Shown: positions 48,647 through 59,805 of the stretch, piece after piece
Numbering within the stretch: position 1 is the first letter of the stretch
Layout: each line of letters starts with the position of its first letter
Origin: Polytrichum commune
Lineage: Eukaryota; Streptophyta; Polytrichopsida; Polytrichales; Polytrichaceae
Length of the DNA: 64,000 nucleotides
Assembly: GCA_950295325.1 (NCBI GenBank)
Contig: OX485805.1
Span: 56,754,758 to 56,818,757 of the forward strand
Direction of reading: 5' to 3'
Position numbers and translations under genes: made by a program
Notes under the pieces: model-generated
What the model saw: the letters and a program-made list of their open reading frames with translations, nothing else
What the model was told of the DNA's origin: nothing
The model's database searches: none

Positions 48647-49545
48647 TAAACCGAAACTATTTGTGTACCTCTTAAGTTAGTATACTTTTGTAGACTAACA
48701 TTAACTTATTAACTTAATATAATTAAGTAATCTCACATGTACATTAGCCCTAAATGCCTAAGAGGCCTTAATCAACCAATTTTAGAGTGTTTTTGAAGGG
48801 TTTAGGGAAGTAAATTAAATAAAAAATATTATGATGTTCTAGTATGTTAGCTGCTATTAAACTGAATTGTGTGGAACTTGTTTTTATAGATTCATATCTT
48901 TTCTAAAACCTCCAAAATTGTCAAAGTTTCATTAGTTCTTTAAAAGCATGTCAACCTCTTTGGATCTGGGTAGACTTGCAACCGTTGGTGAGTGTGGGGG
49001 TGCCATGTAGCAGTAACCCTAGAACCAAAGAAAATTGGGTTGGGCGTGAGGGTGTACCCCTAGACCTCTACCAGTAGTGGCCAATCACAACTCAGTAAGA
49101 ACAATCACTATATTAGCATTTTCTAGGTATATCTTCCTCAATTGACCATATTTGGTAACCCTCTATTAACCACAATTTCTACCATTTTTTTTGTATCATT
49201 TGGGTCACATGCACCGTTGTGATTTACAATGTGTGCATCCAAAAAATCCACCCCAAATTTAAAGGCATCTCTCCTACGATGTCCATTTTGCACAACAATG
49301 GTTATCCAAAAAATCAAAATGTAGCCATTTGAGGATTCTCACACCTTTTGTTTTCTCAACAACAATTTGGTTTGAATTTTTATTTTCTAGGTGCATAGTG
49401 TAGTTCCCAGAGTGCACCCTTAGTAGAAGCATGACTCAAGTGTGTGCGTCCCCTATTTGTGGGCACAAATCTTTCATCTAATGCTACGTCCCAAGTAGCA
49501 GATTTCCCCCCATTTCCCTCAATGATATATCCTTACTCTAGACCA

Positions 49546-49557
49546 CCCCCCCCCCCC
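49546..49557. repeat. (C)12 homopolymer
   Basis: Twelve consecutive C. The corresponding place in unit 2 (near 53119) has only short C runs, so the tract expanded after duplication. Confidence 0.9.
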
Positions 49558-49979
49558 TAAAACCTCAAAAGTCAAACCAACCCCAAACCATAGAGTGTTG
49601 GGTTGGTGATGGGCAATAACGTGGATAAGCCATCCATAAACCAAATGAAAAATGAAGATGTTGGATGATTATCTCCAACCTAGTAAGCCCTAACCAACTT
49701 TCTATAACCTCCTATATATTTATGAGCTTGTTGTAAATTTACTTATGGGTTCCAATCTTATTGAGGCCATTGCACTCCGTTACTATAGGGATTAACCTAT
49801 TCAACGCCATCTTGATGTATTTCTGGTCCCGTAAGCCTTTGGGCTTTCTAGACTTTAAAATAAAATTCATTTTCATAAGACAAGACATTGTAATTGCCAT
49901 CTTAGCACGTCCATTGAGAATGGCCATTTTACCACTTAGTAGAGAAAATGGTGGAAAAGTGAATAGCACCTATGCACTT

Positions 49980-51060
49980 ACATTGATTGTCCCATTTAGT
50001 GAGGGTGTACTAACAATGCATGTGGGAAATTAGTGAAGCTGATAATAAATTTCTCTACACTTTGAAATTAGGGCCACCATAAGCTCTAGGATTTGGGAGT
50101 CCAAAGTGTCAAAGTGCCAAAAAACTCTCAATGCAAGCTCTCTTCCATTTCTTGGTGTTAGGCAATCCCTCGGGAGTAAATGTTGCCGACTTTATAACAA
50201 AAATGATAATAAAAATAAAAAATAAAAAATAAAAACCTCTTTGAGCTCACCAAAACAAATTATACACTCTACAAACATCTCAGAACATGCACTAATTTTC
50301 TTAGTCAATGATTTGACCCAACACCAATAGGATCAAAGACCTCACATTAGCCCATTAGAACCCGAATGAGTTTAAATGAATGGCACACATCCATAGGCAG
50401 TGGATGAGTGAGGTATACAAACCTAATTTTTCGTATGTAAAACTAACACCAATTATGGACGCAAAATCATTAGTTAACTTCCGCATAAATATGAATTATG
50501 ATTAAATGAATCAACTCACTCTTAGAAATATTTTACAATGGATGACTTGATAAAGAAATTATGTTATTCTTGATTAGCAATAAAAAAATGAGCTAAATGA
50601 AAACCTCATCACTCATGTATGGTACAATGGAGTACTTACACCCTACTTATAAGGTGGGCTATGGATGTGTGCACGACTATTTGTCAAATCTCAAAATTGG
50701 TGAGGGCTAGAATTGTTACTAAGTGATACTATTTTAATGAATATCAGCTCATTTATCATACATCTCAAGAAAATTAGTGCATGCTTTGAGGTGTTTGTAG
50801 AGTGAATTAATTTCTTTGTTGAGCTCAAAGAGGTTTCCTCTTCTTCTTTTTGGTTGGCGCCACTCACTCCTATGGTAGGTTCTAAAACTAAGAATTGGAG
50901 AGAGCTTGCATTTTTCCAACACTTTAAAACTTTGGACTCCCAAAACCCTAGATCATCTGGTGACACTAATTTCATAATGTAAAGAAATTTAGTACCACCT
51001 TCACTATTTTCCCACACGCAATATTAGTCCACCTTCACTAAATTGGATGATTAGTGTAGT
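49980..51060. repeat. Inverted duplication of block a
   Basis: 49980-50290 and the reverse complement of 50745-51060 share the same order of landmarks (TTGGGAGTCCAAAGTGT on one side, ACACTTTAAAACTTTGGACT on the other). About 450 bp of unrelated sequence lies between the arms. Confidence 0.65.
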
Positions 51061-51182
51061 GAAAAGTACGTAGTTGTTAGGTTCCGTCTGTTGGTTTTGG
51101 ACGGCATGTCGACCTTACTTTAAGGTTGCCAACATAGCCCCCTTATAGAATCCACATGACTTGCATTGATAACCGAAATATA

Positions 51183-52114
51183 GATTAGAGACACCAATTC
51201 CCGATCAGGCTAGGATTGAATTTTGATCGGGTTGGGTAATGAATTTTGATCAAGTTGTTTATTGGATTTTGATTAGGGCGGAACCAATAGTGCCATGACA
51301 CGTGTCTTCTATTTGAGTGCTAAAGTGAGGAGGAATGAGCGGATAAAATGAGCGGTTATGTCAAACTCTAGACATTGATATGTTTGGGCCAACTTTTGGC
51401 TTCAAATTTTCACAATAATTTTAATTTAAGGAATAAAATTACCAAAAAAATTGCAATCATCTTGCTTTATATCTTCCTACATGGAAAAAAATTGCACTGC
51501 CTTAGGGGCTATTTACATCATGGACTATGAAGTCATCCCTTGCTCCTCTAAAATATGTGATTGGTTGTTGTAACTCATCCCAAGACCACTTTGGTTTACA
51601 TCAAGAAAAAAAATGAAAGAGTGACAATGGAACTTGAGGCCCCCAAAAGGCCAATTTTTGGCCCTACATTACCCATTGTCGTGGTCCAACGGATTTTGCA
51701 GTGGGAGAGGCAAAAAAGGTTCTCTCGCTGCAAATGTCAGGGGACCATGTAGAGAAATGATGTTTTAAAAGAACTAAACATTTTATTTTATTTTATTGGT
51801 TTTGCCAAACATTTCCATGGTTATGAGGAAAGAAGGGGAGAAGAAGGGGACAACGTCAAACATGGAGAAAATTCCCAAAATTTCCCTTTTTGGACATATA
51901 TGAAAAGAATCAGCACATCCACTTTTTGGTGCATGGTCACTTCTTTTTATTTTAAAAAAATACATTTTTTGAAAATCGAACCACGGAAGTGTGATCATGG
52001 AAAAATGCTCTTTGACATGGGACAACTTCATGGTCCATGATGTAAACAACACCTTATACTTCTCCAGATCTTGCGCATAATCTCTTAAGTGATTGGTTAT
52101 GGGCACCTCTATTT
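51183..52114. mobile_element. TA-flanked TIR element carrying a nested MITE
   Basis: Same family as 37279-37649. TA lies on both sides (51181-51182 and 52115-52116), and the ends are GATTAGAGACACC and, reversed, AAATAGAGGTGCCC. Unit 1 keeps the uninterrupted site GAATATAGGAGGAGG (TA at 46174-46175). The extra length over its relative is the nested MITE. Confidence 0.7.
51505..52053. mobile_element. PIF/Harbinger-like MITE, short form
   Basis: TIRs GGGGCTATTTACATCATGGA and, reversed, GGTGTTGTTTACATCATGGA. A perfect TTA duplication is at 51502-51504 and 52054-52056. The related TA element at 37279-37649 shows the unoccupied site (CACCGCCTTATAC). At 549 bp it is a shortened relative of 43368-44716. 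Confidence 0.9.
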
Positions 52115-53330
52115 TAGGAGGATGGTCCCCACGGGAATCCCAGGTCCCAAGTAAAGTGCAGCTCAAACTCCGTTTACTTGGAATATGGGCTGCATTGAAA
52201 TCCACCCTACACCGACACTATTAGTGTACCTCTTAAGTTAATACACATTTGTAGATTAACATGAACTTACTAACTTAATGTACTTAATTACTCTGGCTCG
52301 TATATTAACCCTAAATGCCTAAGAGGCCCATATGAACCAAATCGTGAGTGTTTTGGAAGGGTTTTGGGAAGTTGATTTCATCGACATTATCTGATTTTCT
52401 AGTATATTAGGTGTTATAGAATTGAACTGCGTGGGAGAAAAGTAATTAAAAATTTTAGATCATTTCTCAAACCTCCAAAATTTTCAAAGTTTTATCGGTT
52501 CTTTAAAAGCCTAGCAACCCCTTTGGATCCAAGCACACTTGCACCCATTGGTGACTGTGGGTGTGCCATAGGCAAAGGAATACTATCCTAGTTGGGCCTA
52601 AGGGTGTACCTCTAGACCCTCTGCATGGACTACCCTATCATTGTTCAATTAAAATATTAAAAAAATTAAAAATTAAAAAAATTGTATTAGCATTTTCTAG
52701 CTATATCTTCCTCAATGGACCATATTTAGTAATCCTCTATCAATCACAATTTCCACAATTTGTTTTGTATTATTTTGGTCACATCTACTATCGAGATTTG
52801 CAAAATGTGCATCCAAAAAACACATCCCAAAATTAAGGGCTTCTTTCCCACAATGTCCAGTTTGCATGGTAGTGCTTATGAGAAAATAATTAGAATTGAA
52901 ATATGAAAACTTTGGCACCTTTAAATTTCTTAATGACGATTTGGTTTGGATTTTTTATTTTCTAAATGTATAGTGCAATTCCTAGGGTGCACCCTTCTTA
53001 GAAGCATGACTCAAGTTTTGCGTCCCCTATTTGTGAGCACAAATCTTTCATCTCATGCTATTTCCCAAGTGGTAGATTTCCTCCCATTTTCCCTAAATGA
53101 TTTATCCTTACTCTAGAGCCCCACCGAAACCTCAATGATTAGATTCAACCCCAAAACCTAGAGTGATGGGCAATAACATCGCGTGAGCCATCCATACACT
53201 GAATGAAACATGGAGATGTTGGATGATTATCTCCAACTTAACCACTATCCAACTTTTTGTAATCTCATATGTATTTATGTGTTTGTCGCAAATTTACGTA
53301 TGGGTTCCAATGTTATAACCCTTGCGAGGA

Positions 53331-54800
53331 TTTTTAGTTTTCTAAGATTTCTAAGATGATCTTGTAAAAATAATCTTGTGGTAAAATACCAATTTTTCAA
53401 CCCTCAAGAGGCTGACAAAGTTGGCAGATGTGAAACATCCTTCATTGCAAATTCAAAAACGCCATTTTGATTGTCACCCCACTATACACTACCAAGAAAA
53501 ATAATACCCCAGTCTTATGTATATTTTGTAATCCATAGTCATAATTAATATCACTTTTGTGCGCCCCACGTCATACAATACAATAAATAATGGTTACAAG
53601 TCGATGAATCATAAGAAAAAGTAATTTAAACAACATGTCCACAATTGAAAACAACAAACACATATCCACCCAACATTTCACATGAATCCTCTTTGGTCAG
53701 ACTTTGATCCAAGATTTATTGTTCGCCACATATAGAATATATGTCATGCAACTGGGTGGAGTTGCGAAAGACATGCCTTATGACTTGTGACTTATTACTT
53801 ATTACTTATTGAGTGAAGTATTCCATTTACGCCACAAAAATATGCAAACAATAAGACTCGTGGACTTCATTTAATAATTCCACATTGGTAGGGGATTTTA
53901 GTATACCAAGTTAGAGATGGAGCGTATTAGGAGAGAAAATACCAAGCAAATGTAAGGGTTTGGCCCCCGCTTTGGAGTGGCCTAAGGGGCTCATGAAAGT
54001 AAAATTTCTACAAACCCTCACTGAGCTCTAAACCATTTCTATCATTCATGGGGCTTGGAACTTTATTTCGCACATTGTCTTATGCCTATAGAAAATAACA
54101 ATATAATCATATGCAACATGGAAGATCAATACATAATAAGTCTGCATTTGCAATCAAAGGCACCCAAGTCATGTATCTGAACCCCAAATCTTCAATCACA
54201 TTGAGATACTCAACCGACTCATAAAATTTGTGTAATGTGAAATTAGAACATATCATTCACAACACAATTGACTTAGTATGAAAACATGTAGCTCACATAT
54301 ACATTTTTGTGCATGGACATGCCCAGATTGGCCTTCTCGGACGCTTAGGGGTTTATAGATTTGTGTCAACTTCTTGAACGCTGAAACAATCCACAAGAAT
54401 GGTTGGTTGTAAAATAAGTGCTCGTCCCAAAGGAATCTGGCATGACAAAATTATGCAGATGACACAAAATATAAGTATGGGGTTCGAATCACCATCTCAA
54501 TATCTACAAGATTTATTCGATCGATCATTCCGCTGATATTCTGAAACTGTGTGCGCACGATCAGGAATCTAGTAGTTTTCCATCTGCACACGGGATTCAA
54601 GTCACAATTTGTGCGCACAGGATTCAAGTTATGAATCCTTTCCGTGCACAAGCATGCAAGCTTCCCCTCCCTGCTTCCCCTTTTCTTCCCCTTTGGTACA
54701 GGGTTTTCCCCTACACGGGCCCACGCCTCATCACGTCCCCAGACTTCTCCCAAACGTATCTTCGGGATCACCAGTTTCCAGACAACCAGTTCCGGGATCC
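53331..54800. other. Non-coding, no gene recognised
   Basis: AT-rich up to about 54,500, then GC-richer towards the second TPR gene. No supported gene. Confidence 0.4.
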
Positions 54801-54810
54801 CAAACGAGGG

Positions 54811-54819
54811 ACTATATAT
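54811..54819 (+). promoter_or_regulatory. Possible TATA box of the second TPR gene
   Basis: CTATATATT lies at the edge of a GC-richer block, about 2 kb before the ATG. A spliced 5' untranslated exon would be needed, which fits the good splice acceptor (TGTCTTGCAG) ending at 56755. Without transcript data this is a guess. Confidence 0.25.
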
Positions 54820-54824
54820 TGAAC

Positions 54825-55005
54825 GAGAGGAGAGTGGATGACGAGACGCGGAAGTGACGAGCCATCCACATCCTCAAGCCGGTTATAAGCCGTGATCGGT
54901 CTGCTCATGGTTTGTAAACTGTAGGTAATAAATGGAAATGCCGTTTGCGCGGATAGAAAACGCAAGAGAGATGTTGAAAGTACTGCCCTCCGCTTAGATG
55001 AGCGA
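54825..55005 (+). repeat. Copy of the receptor-kinase intron repeat
   Basis: Matches the two segments at 34127-34520 (GAGAGTGGATGACGAG, CATCCACATCCTCAAGCCGG, GCTTAGATGAGCGACTG). Confidence 0.55.
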
Positions 55006-55739
55006 CTGCTTTTGTATATATGTATATACCCATTATTGTTGCTTGATAAGTTCGTGCTCTTGATATAAGTTAGATGTCAGATATTGATACAGACAAGGAA
55101 GTTTGAGAAGGGAGTCACAGAAGTTGATGATCTTCCTCTCACCCCCCGAGCCTCGTCTTTGTTTGATATGTAAATTGGTACACTTGTAGTTTCTTAATGC
55201 TTCAGGTCAAGATATTGCACTAGTGTTCATCTACTCATCTAGAATGCTTAAGGTCACTTGAGAGCTCTCTGTTTGAGTTACCGCATACTCTTTGAATTCT
55301 AACATAGATGTCCGCCACATTTTGTGCTAGAGGTTGGGGAATCCGGTGCAGTTTGGTGAGTTGTATTATCGCGGTCAGGTCGTGAGGAATTCTTCCTAAC
55401 GTAGTTTCAGCAGCACCTGCAATCTTATGATTCTCTAAACTTTGAAGGACAGTAGCCAGGTGGTAAATTGTGAAGGTGTGTGCTTTTGAACTGCTTGGCT
55501 TCGAGGAGATTATACTGGCACCAGGGCGCTTAAGGTAAGCACGTCGTAAACTGAGACTATTCTCTCTGCACCCACTTCTCGTAGGATGTGAAACACGAAA
55601 TTGGTGCAAGAGGATTAGCAAATCCAAGTCCCGCTCGTAGTCACTTCCCTCATGACTTTCTGGAGCTTGTATAATTTAGTCATATTCATTGCCAAAGTGA
55701 AGATTCTCCAACTTACTATTAAATGATCATATGGGTTCT

Positions 55740-55925
55740 CCTAATTATGTTGATTATTACATCTAGAACGGTTAACAAAACTTTTCGAACATGTAGTTCA
55801 AGCTTTTTTCAACATATGTCTTTTTGATGTTCATGTTTAGATTCACACCCAAACATACACCACTTAAATATAGGTGTCCGTTTAAGATCAAACACCGAAT
55901 TAGGCACATCTACCTTATAAGGAGA
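55740..55925 (+). repeat. Dispersed repeat, ATAGGTGTCC family
   Basis: Contains ACATATGTCTTTTTGATGTT, TTCACACCCAAACATACACC, AAATATAGGTGTCCGTTTAA and GAATTAGGCACATCTACCTT. It is the most complete version of this core. Confidence 0.7.
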
Positions 55926-56384
55926 TTGTACTAATTTCTTGATGAGAAATTGACAGGCACGTTTGCAGTGGACACCTATATTTATACTAGTAGTGTGTGC
56001 AAGCCTCTCCACTAAGTTCTCCTAGAGACAGATGACTTGTTCATCACATCCCACACTTGACAAATATTGGTTGGGACTATAGCAAAGCAAGGCAGTTATA
56101 AAGCACCCGGGTTTGTAGTTTGCAATTGTGGGACAAGAGGCTAGACGACTAATTAACTTGGCCTTGCTCCTTTGGCCACTCAAGTTCTTAAAGCAAATTC
56201 TAAGCTACACTTACAACAAGAAATATTTCATTTATGTGAATATGTCCATGGAGTCGAGCCCAATAGATAGTAATAACTTCCTTGTTTGCTATGTTGTATC
56301 ATAACATTTGGATGTCCTCCTTCCCCATCCCCCCACCTTCACTTGATGTCTTTATGATCACGGACGTGTATGATCCTCTCTTTC

Positions 56385-56408
56385 TATAGATAGATAGATA
56401 GATAGATA
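56385..56408. repeat. (TAGA)n microsatellite
   Basis: About five to six TAGA units. Confidence 0.95.
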
Positions 56409-56862
56409 TGATGACATGTCATTGTTTAATGGACGTTGAAGCTAAATGGTTGATCTGGCCATTACATATTTTATGGAAAACTTTGTGCAGGACAAAGTTC
56501 TAGGCTATATCTACTCGAGTGTTCAAGGCAACCAACTTTGGGGAGTACTTATTGTGTTTGTCCCAGCAAGTCACTTGTTCAAGCATTGTTCATTGTAAGA
56601 CAACATGTTTTTCAATGATTTTTCAAACAAGTTGTTTGCTTCTGAAGATCATGCTTGATGGACACAACAACCTCAACACGTAAACATTTGTGAATCAAAC
56701 TGGTGATTGTATTTGGTTTAAAGATGTGGGTTTCATCATTTTGTATGTCTTGCAGTCAAACAAAAATTGGCACAACCAATAACAGAGGCGGCGAGCACAG
56801 GACGCATTGTCATTGATGAGCAACTCGCCAAATGTAGGAGTCCAAAATCAAAAGGCTACACC

Positions 56863-59805
56863 ATGTCCAAAAAATCTCTCAAAACTTCAGTTGACCTGGG
56901 GATTGATGCATTTTCAAGTGATCAAGTCCGTGCTCTTTACCTCAAGGATGAGGGCATTCGTAAACGTGGCGTAGGGGATAGTGCAGGTGCTTTACGGGAT
57001 TTGAATGCAGCAAATGGGATCGATCCACAGAACGCGGACATCCTTTATGAGCGAGGAATCGTTTATGCATTCATGCTTCAGAAATTTGAAAAGGCTTTGG
57101 AAGACTTTGGCCAAGCTCATAAACTAAAGCCATGTTTTGTTGATGTTCTTTATTGCCGAGCATTTGCAAAGTGGGTATCGAACGATAATCACGGTGCCCT
57201 GGAAGACATAAACAGCGCTCACGCGCTCGACCCAAACGATGCACATGTTTTAAGGCTACAAGACTTCAAGAAGACGTTGTGCAATTACCAAGGTGCCGTG
57301 GATGATTTGGATGGAGCTCACATATTTCAGCCATACATTGCGTCCGTACTAAGAGAACGTGGAATTCTCAAAGGCATCATGGAGGATAAGCTTGGGGCTT
57401 TGCTAGACCTGGACAAGCACAATGATTCCGAACCGAAGAATGGCTTTACCTTATTCAAACAAGGTAAAACAAAATATTTTCAAGGTGACTTTGAAGGTGC
57501 ATTGCGTGATCTCAATGGAGCAAACGTGTTAGAACCAAACAATGCATCCGTCTTGAGGTATTCTGGAATTGTCAAATTTTACTTGAAGGCCTATAAAGCT
57601 GCGTTGAGAGATTTGGACAAGAGCAATGAACTTGAACCAAACAACTCTCAGACTCTCGCTGAGCGTGGTCGGACCAAACATCTTTTGGGAGATCGTGAAG
57701 GTGCGCTAGTTGATTTGAACAAGGCCAATGAAATCGATCCAAATGATGCATTCACACTAAGAACACGTGCATTTGTGAGAGGAATGCTACGTGACCACGA
57801 AGGTGCTCACCAAGACGCGAACAAAACTTACGCACTGCGTCCTTCGATTGCCTCGCTTCGTTGTCGAGCATTTGCTCGACATTTGCTCAAGAATTGGCAA
57901 GGAGCTGAACGTGACATAGGACGAGCTCTCGAACTCGATCCAAGCAATGTTCACACGCTTGGATACCAAGCTGACTTGAAACGAGCTATGGGAGATTTTC
58001 ACGGTGCTTTAGATGCTTTAAACAAAGGGCATGAACTTCAACCAAATCATGTGGACACTTTGAAAGCGCGTGCGACTTTAAAGCACTTGGTGAATGACTT
58101 TCAAGGGTCATTGTGTGACTTGGACAAGGCTCATGACCTTGAACCACGCAACGCATTTATTCTAAAAGAAAGGGTGGCACTTAAAGTGATGACAGAGGAC
58201 TATCAGGGAGCCTTGATAGACTTGGACAAAGCACATCACTTGGACCCTGATGAGTTCACCCGTGGAATAAGAAAAGCTGTTACACAAAATTCGCAACACT
58301 ACTTGAAAGCCATGGCAAACCTGTTGCAAAAGGTTCTTCACAGCACAAATATCTTGAGGGAGAAAGATATCGTTGGTTCGTATGAGGTTTTGTCATCGGA
58401 AATGTCATTTCTTTTGGAAGTCACAACAATCATTCTTCAAATGACTTGGACATATTATGCTGTGATGATCACTTTTGTGTTTAAATACTTGATGGGGTAT
58501 GTGGAGAGGGGTCAATGGGGAACATATTCAAATGGTTCTTGGGAGTTCCGGGCTACGTACACGTGTATAGAGCTGAGACTGGGAGCATACCCATTTCAGA
58601 AGTTCAGAGAATTGGCCTCTTCATTTCCACAAGGCCAAACCCAAAACAAACAACCTGTTGATAATCTTTGGGTTGGGGGATCCCAGTATTTTCAACAACA
58701 AATTGGTGATAATCTGCTGACAAGATCGCCTCGTGCAAAGAGTACGAAGCCATGGGGTATTCAAAATCGTTGGCGTAAAGGGAAACAAAGTGTTCTCTTT
58801 GAACCACGTGTATCAGCACGTTTATCATCATCACACAATAAGGTGAGCAGGATCTACCTTGGAGAATATCCCATTCTTGACGACGCTATTCTCGTTCGTG
58901 ATGTTGCTCACTATTGCCTCGGCAATTCACGACAGTTTTGTGTGGATTCCGCTGTGTTGAAAAATCTTGCTCCGATTCCACAAGGACAATCTCAACGCGA
59001 AATACGAAGATTTGTTCTAGAGCGTGCGGAGCATGCGAAGGAACTTTGTTCTTTTGGTTTCAAGGACTTGCCAACTCAAGATTCTGTAGAGAACTCAAGT
59101 GTCGGGGGTGACTCGCATTCCAATCAGCAAGAGCTTGATTGTCATTGGGGAGACAACATTGGAGGGTTGAACTCTACTGAAACAAGTGAAGAGCCAATGC
59201 CTTTAGAAACACCTCTTTCCGAAGATCTTAGTGCAGGCTTTGCTGAATTCATTGGGAGCCTTTTGCAAACACCGACAAATGACTCATTTAATGCTCGAGC
59301 CACAAAAGAGCTCTCGGCAGTTGGTCCTCCAAGGAATGCAATTCAATCTTATGATCCAAATGTGGGTGCACATGTGGGGACACTATATTGCCAACTTGAT
59401 GCGGGATTTGGCAATATGTCTTGCTCCTGCAAACCATTTTTTTCAATGTTACATTCGGGTGATTTGTGGACTAGACAAATTATAATCAAAGCACCAGCCG
59501 GTACCAACCTTCAACACAATTACGGCAGCCAATTCGAGCTCCCTTGTGCGCCCGTATTGCTTTCCGCATTCTCTGCACTTGAAGATTTTAGTGCACAAGG
59601 TTGGGCTTTGTCTTTGACCAATTGTTCAATTCACTCGCAAGTCGCATCTCCAAGTCCGTCGAACCACATGGAGGCAAATCTAAATCCATCGGAATGCTTT
59701 TTCCGAATATGCAAGTCTGGAACCGCAGAGGAGCTTGTTATATCCAATTCCATTCGGACAGCATTGGATAAATTTGGTGGTTTGGGATGGATCCCACTGT
59801 ACTAA
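56863..59805 (+). CDS. TPR protein with AP2/ERF-like module, paralogue 2
   Basis: Paralogue of 39624-42620 in the same orientation, with about 980 residues from the first ATG in one exon. Thirteen TPR-like units run to about residue 467, and the N-terminal units are better preserved than in paralogue 1. A hydrophobic stretch at about 524-549 (TWTYYAVMITFVFKYLMGYV) and the invariant GQWGTYSNGSWEFRATY follow. The AP2/ERF-like module at about 629-708 has WGIQNRWRKGK, RIYLGEY and DDAILVRDVAHYCLG. The C-terminal domain has TRQIIIKAPAGTNL and ends SIRTALDKFGG. The frame stays open back to a strong splice acceptor (AG at 56754-56755), so about 35 further N-terminal residues (including SPKSKGYT) could be translated from an upstream exon. 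A role as scaffold or membrane-tethered regulator is inference only. Confidence 0.87.
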   Translation: MSKKSLKTSVDLGIDAFSSDQVRALYLKDEGIRKRGVGDSAGALRDLNAANGIDPQNADILYERGIVYAFMLQKFEKALEDFGQAHKLKPCFVDVLYCRAFAKWVSNDNHGALEDINSAHALDPNDAHVLRLQDFKKTLCNYQGAVDDLDGAHIFQPYIASVLRERGILKGIMEDKLGALLDLDKHNDSEPKNGFTLFKQGKTKYFQGDFEGALRDLNGANVLEPNNASVLRYSGIVKFYLKAYKAALRDLDKSNELEPNNSQTLAERGRTKHLLGDREGALVDLNKANEIDPNDAFTLRTRAFVRGMLRDHEGAHQDANKTYALRPSIASLRCRAFARHLLKNWQGAERDIGRALELDPSNVHTLGYQADLKRAMGDFHGALDALNKGHELQPNHVDTLKARATLKHLVNDFQGSLCDLDKAHDLEPRNAFILKERVALKVMTEDYQGALIDLDKAHHLDPDEFTRGIRKAVTQNSQHYLKAMANLLQKVLHSTNILREKDIVGSYEVLSSEMSFLLEVTTIILQMTWTYYAVMITFVFKYLMGYVERGQWGTYSNGSWEFRATYTCIELRLGAYPFQKFRELASSFPQGQTQNKQPVDNLWVGGSQYFQQQIGDNLLTRSPRAKSTKPWGIQNRWRKGKQSVLFEPRVSARLSSSHNKVSRIYLGEYPILDDAILVRDVAHYCLGNSRQFCVDSAVLKNLAPIPQGQSQREIRRFVLERAEHAKELCSFGFKDLPTQDSVENSSVGGDSHSNQQELDCHWGDNIGGLNSTETSEEPMPLETPLSEDLSAGFAEFIGSLLQTPTNDSFNARATKELSAVGPPRNAIQSYDPNVGAHVGTLYCQLDAGFGNMSCSCKPFFSMLHSGDLWTRQIIIKAPAGTNLQHNYGSQFELPCAPVLLSAFSALEDFSAQGWALSLTNCSIHSQVASPSPSNHMEANLNPSECFFRICKSGTAEELVISNSIRTALDKFGGLGWIPLY

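Larger units (their letters stand above)
44910..49740. repeat. Large tandem unit 1 (interrupted)
   Basis: Three consecutive blocks (a: 44910-45560, b: 45690-46268, c: 48650-49740) recur in the same order at 49757-53330. Landmarks include GAGGCCACTGCACTCCGTTA, CATAAGCCTTTCGGCTTTCT, GGTGGTCCCCATGGGAATCC and CCTAAATGCCTAAGAGGCC. Blocks b and c are separated by two pogo-like elements, and block b contains a long-TIR element. No gene is recognised in the unit. Confidence 0.75.
49757..53330. repeat. Large tandem unit 2
   Basis: Second copy of the a-b-c unit: block a from 49757, b from about 51070 to 52205 (interrupted by the TA-flanked element), c from 52210 to about 53330. It keeps the single TA at 52208-52209 where unit 1 has both pogo-like elements. 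Block a is followed by an inverted partial copy (about 50745-51060). Confidence 0.75.
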
